Below are positions 58,752 to 64,000 of a stretch of DNA of 64,000 nucleotides, in pieces (within the stretch, counting starts at the first letter, position 1; each line of letters begins with the position of its first letter). Where the stretch lies: the NCBI GenBank assembly GCA_037903475.1, contig JBAJFG010000066.1, forward strand, positions 558,001-622,000, in the 5' to 3' direction. The notes beneath the pieces are model-generated. The model made no database searches, was not told the DNA's origin, and was given only the letters and a program-made list of their open reading frames with translations. Both the position numbers and the translations under genes were made by a program. This DNA is from Ancylostoma caninum. Lineage: Eukaryota > Nematoda > Chromadorea > Rhabditida > Ancylostomatidae.

Positions 58752-60549
58752 AACGCGAGTCATAGCGAACTCTTGCCAGAATTCTACCTTGGTTCACAGA
58801 ATTCTCTATCGTTACGCAGTCGCAGTTCAAACAGATAATCTATGCCTTGGGAATCCTTTAGCTACTACTACCACAGGAGCAACGATCAATCCCGTCAGCA
58901 TGTTGCATTTGGAATAGGAGCAGGCTCAAGTGTGATGATGATAAAGTCGACTCCATACGACCGACAATTTAGCATATGATTAATGATGACTGGAAGGAAC
59001 TTCTTGTGAGCCAAAGCAGCGTAATATCGACAGTGATTAACAAAATGAAAATAATATAAGATGGCAGAGAGATGTAAAACACAGTAAGGGAATAAGACAT
59101 TATTGATCCATAGACAACATTCTGAAAGTAGTTAATGATATCCTTGTGCAGATATGTAGGCAGGTTTTCTCAGCAGACTTCAAAAACCTTTCTTCTAATC
59201 TAGCCCATGAAACAGTTGAAGAAAATACTCGAAAACTAATAACACAATGTATGAGGGGACATAATTATGCAGGAGTGCTAAAAGATAAGGTTGGCTATGC
59301 AAGCACCAACATGGCTACAGGGTAATACTATAAAAATAAAGACATTTTCTGCATAATAGAAGCACTTCTAGGACCTTGTTTCGTCTGATTTGGTGACATT
59401 GTACATCAAAAGTAAAGGAAATTCCCAGGAGGCCTCATGTAGTCAATAGCTGGCTGATCCGACTATGGCTTTCATAGGATGTATGCGTTCACCAAAAGTA
59501 AAAGAAGTGCAGGGGATAAAAGAGCAGCGCAAATACATATACAATGATACGTATAGGTACATAGCAGTGGATGATGCTGGAGGATGGGGGGAACCCTTCC
59601 ACCCAAGAGTTGAATGCCAATTTTTCGAAATCCTACTCTATCATATCTCTTCTATATAATAAACGGTCCTACTCTATAATACAGCGCTAGGACATATCAC
59701 GAAATATGCCCGTCTGTCCCCGGGTGACTCATAGCCTGAGGGAGTGGATCGAGTGGATGCCGATTCTTCCCGTTTTCTAATGGAATCCTCGGTTTTAAAA
59801 GTAGAAAATCGCAGAGAAAAGACAGGGGAATATAAACAACGGTTCCCACACCTACTAGAAAGAGTATTTTGCAATTCATCGAAAATGAAAATCGAAGGAG
59901 TTGTGATTGATTGTCCGAGGTTGAGATGCTCAAACTGTAAGTACGTTTAGAGTCCAGGTGAGCAGGCTTCAAGACCAGAAGCAGAAGTTATCTTAAAATC
60001 CATGATCTCCTTACATCTAAGTTTTCGGAAGCATCCTTCTCTATGCAACATCATACAAACTACATTGAAGCTAACAAAATAAGCATGCGCCGTCCTGAGC
60101 AGAAGAGGCTTATACAGACACTATGAGTGCTCATCAGAAAAAGACTTGCTACTACTTCTTTTGTGAAACTCTTCAAAATGTAGTATTTGCCTAGAACTCC
60201 GTAAAAACGGTGCACGTGAAAGAACATCACGGCGTGAAGAATATTGTAAAGAGGGTTCTACTGCAAGACCAAGCGGTGTTATTAGCAGCTGTAGCTGAAC
60301 CCCATGTATAACCTGCTAACATAGGTTTTCCCTTCAAAGTTTTTGACGATGCGATATCATCCCTCTGCAGATTTTCCCTCTGGATACAAGTAAAGATCAA
60401 AAGAGAACAGGTCCGATAAGTGTTTCGGGCATAAAACAGCGAATCGAGTGACCACTTCACAGTTCTAGAAAGAAGAATTCGTCAAGGCATGGTTCCCTAA
60501 AAATGTAAAAAAAATTGGACCACCTGCGCTCTTCTTGTGCGTTTACCAG
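58752..60549. other. No supported gene
   Basis: AT-rich, with chance-length frames only. Confidence 0.4.
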
Positions 60550-60806
60550 TCGAGGAAATATTTCGAAGGGAGGGGATGCACATCCCCTACGCTGAGTAGG
60601 GGATCACGAGGAATCGCGATACAACGCAAATTTACACCCAAACAATAGCGTACCCAGAGCCAACACATCTTCATTAAAGCATTCAGGCTGGAAAGATTTT
60701 CAAAAAAAGTGAAACTTATGAATATTGAGTGGCAAGCCTGATCCCTCGTGATCCTCCACTCAGTGTAGGAAATGTTCATCCCCTTCCTTCGAAAAATATT
60801 GTCGTC
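60550..60806. repeat. 257-bp inverted-repeat element
   Basis: The outer arms of about 68 bp are inverted copies sharing TTCGAAGG(G/A)AGGGGATG, CTAC(G/A)CTGAGT and GGATCACGAGG(A/G)ATC. The middle 115 bases are unrelated. Non-coding; probably a MITE with unclear target-site duplication. Confidence 0.75.
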
Positions 60807-61187
60807 TCGTGAAGACACAACAGAAGCACAGCATGTCCAACACTTTGCACATAGATAGGGGATTCATAGAGGATTCAATATATGGACAATCAGTCGTGCA
60901 CCATTTGGAACTGCTCGAATACTTGACAGCATATCTGATAACTTCCCCTCTCCAGCGGGGATGTTCATGCATACGAGCGCAAGACTACTTATTTGAGCGG
61001 AGAACTGGAAACGTTCTGTCATCATTAAAAATGGTCACCTAAGAATTGAATTTATTTTATGAGAAATAAGCTGGGAAAGAAAATTCGATCCCCACCACTT
61101 TCACAGGAAAAATCAATGGAGCAAATACGAAGAAACTGTCGTCCGCAAAGCTGCGCTTCGCGTGGATGACAACGATTTTCTTGGAGT

Positions 61188-61340
61188 GTAACTGCCCCAG
61201 AGGTAACGTGGCGTACGACTCCGATCACCGACGCGAAGCGGCGCTCTGGCTCATGTGAGGTTTTTTTTTTCATTCCCAGTGTGTAGCTATCCCAGCGGTG
61301 ACGTGGCGCACGAGTCTGCGGAGCGGCGCTCTGGCTCGGT
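61188..61340 (+). repeat. Duplicated CpG-rich 60-bp motif
   Basis: GTAACTGCCCCAGAGGTAAC...GCGAAGCGGCGCTCTGGCTC (61188-61252) is repeated as GTAGCTATCCCAGCGGTGAC...GCGGAGCGGCGCTCTGGCTC (61282-61339). The two copies are direct and about 80% alike, separated by a T-rich stretch. Confidence 0.7.
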
Positions 61341-61569
61341 TACTTTATAAAATAAATTAAAACTTCGTACAGGTTTATTTTTTGATTAATTTCGTTGTCA
61401 TTTTTTTGAATAATCTTTATTGGTCACTCATTATTATAAATGATATTTTTGATAATTTTATTTTTCGTCCAAGTCCCGAAAGTGGCTAAGACCTCATTTC
61501 TTTTCTCACTCCTCCCCCCACCGACCCCCCCCCCCCTCCCTCCCCCCATCCATCTGCCATTTATTCATC
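61341..61569. other. AT-rich then C-rich low-complexity segment
   Basis: A T/A-rich stretch leads to a C-rich block (61508-61545) with a run of 13 C. The AT-then-C order recalls 23681-23880 and 41800-41920. Confidence 0.4.
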
Positions 61570-61737
61570 TGTATATATAAAAGCGAAAGTTTGTGTGTGT
61601 TTGTTTGCATGTTTGTATGTGCGGGATAGAAATCGCGGGGGATGAACCGATCTGAACCAAATTTTGCATGTAGGTCATATAGGGGCCAGCGGAGGTTATA
61701 GGCTACTTTGCATCTGGGATTATCGAATGGTTTGCCG
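61570..61737 (+). other. Leader of a repeat-bearing element, possibly Helitron-related
   Basis: TATATATAAAAGCGAAAGTT then TGTGTG-rich sequence, GCGGGATAGAAATCGCGGGGG and GGACC-like blocks directly precede the tandem array. Such leaders followed by internal tandem repeats are known in short Helentron/DINE-like elements. I cannot see the diagnostic termini, so this is a hypothesis only. Confidence 0.3.
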
Positions 61738-61739
61738 AT

Positions 61740-62240
61740 TATATCGATTTTATTGATTTTTCGCTGTTTTTACCCAGGGACTGGCGAGAACATGCCTACT
61801 GACGTTCCTCAATACTCTGAACACGAATATGACAACCATTTTGTGCCAAATTATCGATTTATTGATTTTATTGACTTTTCTCTATTTTTGTCCGTTGGGT
61901 GGTAAGGGCATGTCTACTGAGGTATCTCAATGCGCTGAACACGAATATGGCAACCATTTTGGGCGAAATATCGATTTATCGACTTTGTTGAGTTTTCGCT
62001 ATTCTTGGCCAAGGGGCGGTAAAGATATGTCCACCGGTGTATCTCAATGCGCTGAACACGAATATGGCAACCAATTAGAGAGAAATATCGATTTATCTGT
62101 TCAATTGATTTTTCGACATTCTTGCACATGGGCGGGTTAAAACGTGCCTTCTGGGATTTTTCGAAACGTTGAACGTGGGTATGATAAGCGTTTCGACGAA
62201 AAAAAAAAAAGATTTATCTGTTTTATTGATTTTTCGGCAT
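61740..62240 (+). repeat. Tandem array of ~117-bp units
   Basis: Anchors recur at about 61746, 61863, 61980, 62097 and 62218, a 117-121-base period. Each unit has ATCGATTTATTGATTTTATT, a variable GGCGG segment, CATGTCTACTGAGGTATCTC, then GCTGAACACGAATATGGCAA and CCATTTTGGGCGAAAT. With 117 being a multiple of three, both strands stay open through the array (repeat peptide SQCAEHEYGN). It is homologous to both arrays at 14526-15520. Confidence 0.9.
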
Positions 62241-62242
62241 TC

Positions 62243-62680
62243 CACGGATCTCCCTCCTACGAGGGATCCCAGCCGATTTGCTGCGAGGTTACTTGGCGCG
62301 ACCCCGGGTGGCGGATAGGGGGTTTACCGCGGACCAAAAGCAGCCATGCGCTTGCCCTGCGACGCGGGTAGATCTAGGGGATGGACTCCTTAGTTCGACA
62401 GTGCTGGATTCGATTCATACGGCCGGCATATGAGTGTGAACATGCACTCACGCGCGTGGGTGTGTGCAAATGCTTTGTGTGGGCTGTATCCTGCAGTTCG
62501 GATTTGGCCAAAAGCTCGCATTCTAACGACTGGGAAGCGCATGAGAGGCGAGTAGGGGCCGCCTCTAACAAATAAGTCCCTTGTCCACGGGGGGAATCCT
62601 TCTCCTCGTCATTCGAATGCCGGCGACAGGCCGTAGTGACAGGCCGGCTGACGAACACCCCACGTCACATCTAATGGATC
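62243..62680 (+). other. Putative 5' UTR of the RTE element
   Basis: A GC-rich leader of about 440 bases with no long open frame in phase with the endonuclease. An in-frame TAA at 62672-62674 lies just before the chosen ATG. Exact 5' end is uncertain. Confidence 0.5.
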
Positions 62681-64000
62681 ATGACGTCAAATGGATTCAA
62701 GAAGAAGGCTACGGCGTACGCGGGAATCGACGCCCACTCGCGGGGCCCGGTGAGTGTGGACAATAATATGCGAGGGTCTCCGATGCTTCGCGAACGGCGG
62801 CATCGGGGGGCAAGCAGGCGAGTCGTTAAGGATAACAACGTGGCCAAGACGCGTATTGCTACTTTGAACGTCGACACGTTGACAGGCCGTTCATTTGAAC
62901 TGGCAGCAGCACTGCAGCGCCGTCGAATCAACTTGTGTGCGGTGCAGGAGACGAGGTGGTCTGGCAGCAAATCCAAGGAGATCGGGTGCGGATTCAAAAT
63001 CGTCTACAATGGTAGCCCAGGTACAAGAAATGGTGTCGGCATCATTGTCTCCGAACGGTTCAGGGATTCCATAGCAGGCGTGGAGCGTTTTGACGACCGT
63101 CTTATGAAGATTGTTGTCGTCACGTTGGAAAGGCGCATCCATTTTTTCTCGGCATACGCCCCACAGACCGGATGTTCAGACCGAGCCAAAGACGACTTCT
63201 GGGCGCTGATTGATGAGAAGACCGCTGCAGTACCACCAGAAGATACGGTCATTATTGCAGGGGACTTGAATGGGCACGTAGGATCGACGAAGGAAGGCTA
63301 CAGATGCCACGGCGGCTTCGGATACGGGGTGCGTAACGAGGATGGCGAGCGCATTCTCGATTACGCCGAGTCTCATAACCTTGTTATAACGAACACGAGA
63401 TTTCGGAAGCGACCATCCCACCTCGTCTCCTTCTACAGCGGCAGCAACACGACACAGATCGACTACGTGCTTGTGAGGTATCAAGACCAGAAGCTCGTCA
63501 CGGATGCAAAAGTCGTACCGTATGAGACGGTCGCGTCGCAATACCGGCCGCTAATCTGCACAATGAAAATCACGCCGCCAAACAAGAAGCGCGTCGAACG
63601 ATGTGGGCCGGCTCGAATCAAGTGGTGGAGACTAAGAGAGAAAGAAATAGCAGTCATCTCTCACATTCAGTTGCCACCCATCACGAACGTCGACGAAACA
63701 TGGCAAAAGGTAACTGATGCTGTCCTCGCAACTGCTCGCTCCGAACTCGGCACGACCAGACCTGATCGACGGAAGATTGACAGGAAGACTTGGCTTTGGA
63801 CAGAAGAAGTGAGGGCGAAAGTTCGCGAAAAGAAGCGGCTCTACCACTCCTTCCTTGACAATAAAACGACAGACAACTGGAGGAGTTACCGCGAAGCGAA
63901 AAGGGCTGCTAAGAAGGCTGTAGCCGCAGCGAAGGCGACTCATTACGATGGAGTCTGTGAGAAGTTAGACTCGAGGGACGGTGAGCGCTTCATCTACCGA
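62681..64000 (+). CDS. RTE retrotransposon protein, AP-endonuclease part (3' end outside window)
   Basis: The frame runs 440 codons from ATG to the window edge with no stop. Residues 55-295 form an apurinic/apyrimidinic-type endonuclease: LNVDT (Asn63), VQETRW (Glu90), GVGIIVS, SAYAPQTG (Tyr159), IIAGDLNGHVG (Asp195, Asn197) and TQIDYVL (Asp261). The enzyme nicks target DNA to prime reverse transcription. After it comes the linker to the reverse transcriptase (WWR, KTWLW, YREAKRAAKKAV), typical of nematode RTE proteins annotated as craniofacial development protein 2-like. The final motif reads ASQYRPLIC where family members have His before RP (Tyr288, codon TAC at 63542-63544). That single transition would remove the catalytic His. 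The ATG at 62681 is the first after an in-frame stop at 62672. Confidence 0.93.
   Translation, partial: MTSNGFKKKATAYAGIDAHSRGPVSVDNNMRGSPMLRERRHRGASRRVVKDNNVAKTRIATLNVDTLTGRSFELAAALQRRRINLCAVQETRWSGSKSKEIGCGFKIVYNGSPGTRNGVGIIVSERFRDSIAGVERFDDRLMKIVVVTLERRIHFFSAYAPQTGCSDRAKDDFWALIDEKTAAVPPEDTVIIAGDLNGHVGSTKEGYRCHGGFGYGVRNEDGERILDYAESHNLVITNTRFRKRPSHLVSFYSGSNTTQIDYVLVRYQDQKLVTDAKVVPYETVASQYRPLICTMKITPPNKKRVERCGPARIKWWRLREKEIAVISHIQLPPITNVDETWQKVTDAVLATARSELGTTRPDRRKIDRKTWLWTEEVRAKVREKKRLYHSFLDNKTTDNWRSYREAKRAAKKAVAAAKATHYDGVCEKLDSRDGERFIYR

Larger units (their letters stand above)
62243..64000 (+). mobile_element. RTE-type non-LTR retrotransposon, 5' part
   Basis: The repeat array stops near 62240 and a GC-rich region follows without interruption into the endonuclease frame, so the 5' boundary is placed at about 62243. 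The reverse transcriptase and 3' tail lie beyond the window. The long open frame suggests a fairly young copy. Confidence 0.8.

Overview
The window looks like a gene-poor, transposon-rich stretch of a nematode genome, most likely a clade V parasitic (strongylid, hookworm-like) worm. The reasons are nematode-style introns (several of 50-90 bases, short pyrimidine-plus-CAG acceptors), many Tc1/mariner elements with TA target sites, and the start of an RTE-type retrotransposon whose protein reads like the hookworm family I remember. I cannot name the species. Most open frames of 60-150 codons here are what chance would give, so I do not call them genes.

From 1 to about 33.7 kb I find no convincing host gene. 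This part holds a 232-bp, nearly identical inverted repeat around a GC-rich 1.56-kb core (3634-5655). It also holds a decayed mariner that itself carries an AT-rich expansion and a small inverted-repeat element (6633-8307), convergent arrays of a ~120-bp repeat (14526-15520), an ATTCG-motif array (17880-18046), another mariner (22761-23680), two abutting mariners sharing one TA (26671-28847), and two small palindromic elements (29959-30384, 30594-30798).

From 33.7 to 47.2 kb there are five further inverted-repeat elements: a deleted mariner, a near full-length DD37D (maT-like) transposase pseudogene with clear ends (35059-36340), two members of a palindromic family (36384-37033, 39938-40385), a 494-bp MITE (40388-40881) and a 1.27-kb Tc-like element (45870-47140).

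From 47.4 to about 58.8 kb is the host-gene island. The best gene is a plus-strand, seven-exon, membrane-anchored protein with one Ig domain, one EGF domain, a transmembrane helix and a cytoplasmic tail (48542-52875), the architecture of neuregulin-like ligands. Possible exons of an unknown minus-strand gene lie in and beside its introns. Downstream is a signal-peptide gene with Asn/Gln-rich exons that carries stop codons and may be a pseudogene (54598-57390), then a weak small candidate near 58.6 kb.

The right end (60.5-64.0 kb) holds a palindromic element, a second array of the ~117-bp repeat found at 14.5-15.5 kb, and, directly after it, the 5' part of an RTE non-LTR retrotransposon. Its endonuclease frame is open for 440 codons to the window edge, but the last catalytic-type His is Tyr. 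No CRISPR array, functional tRNA, rRNA gene or bacterial feature was seen.
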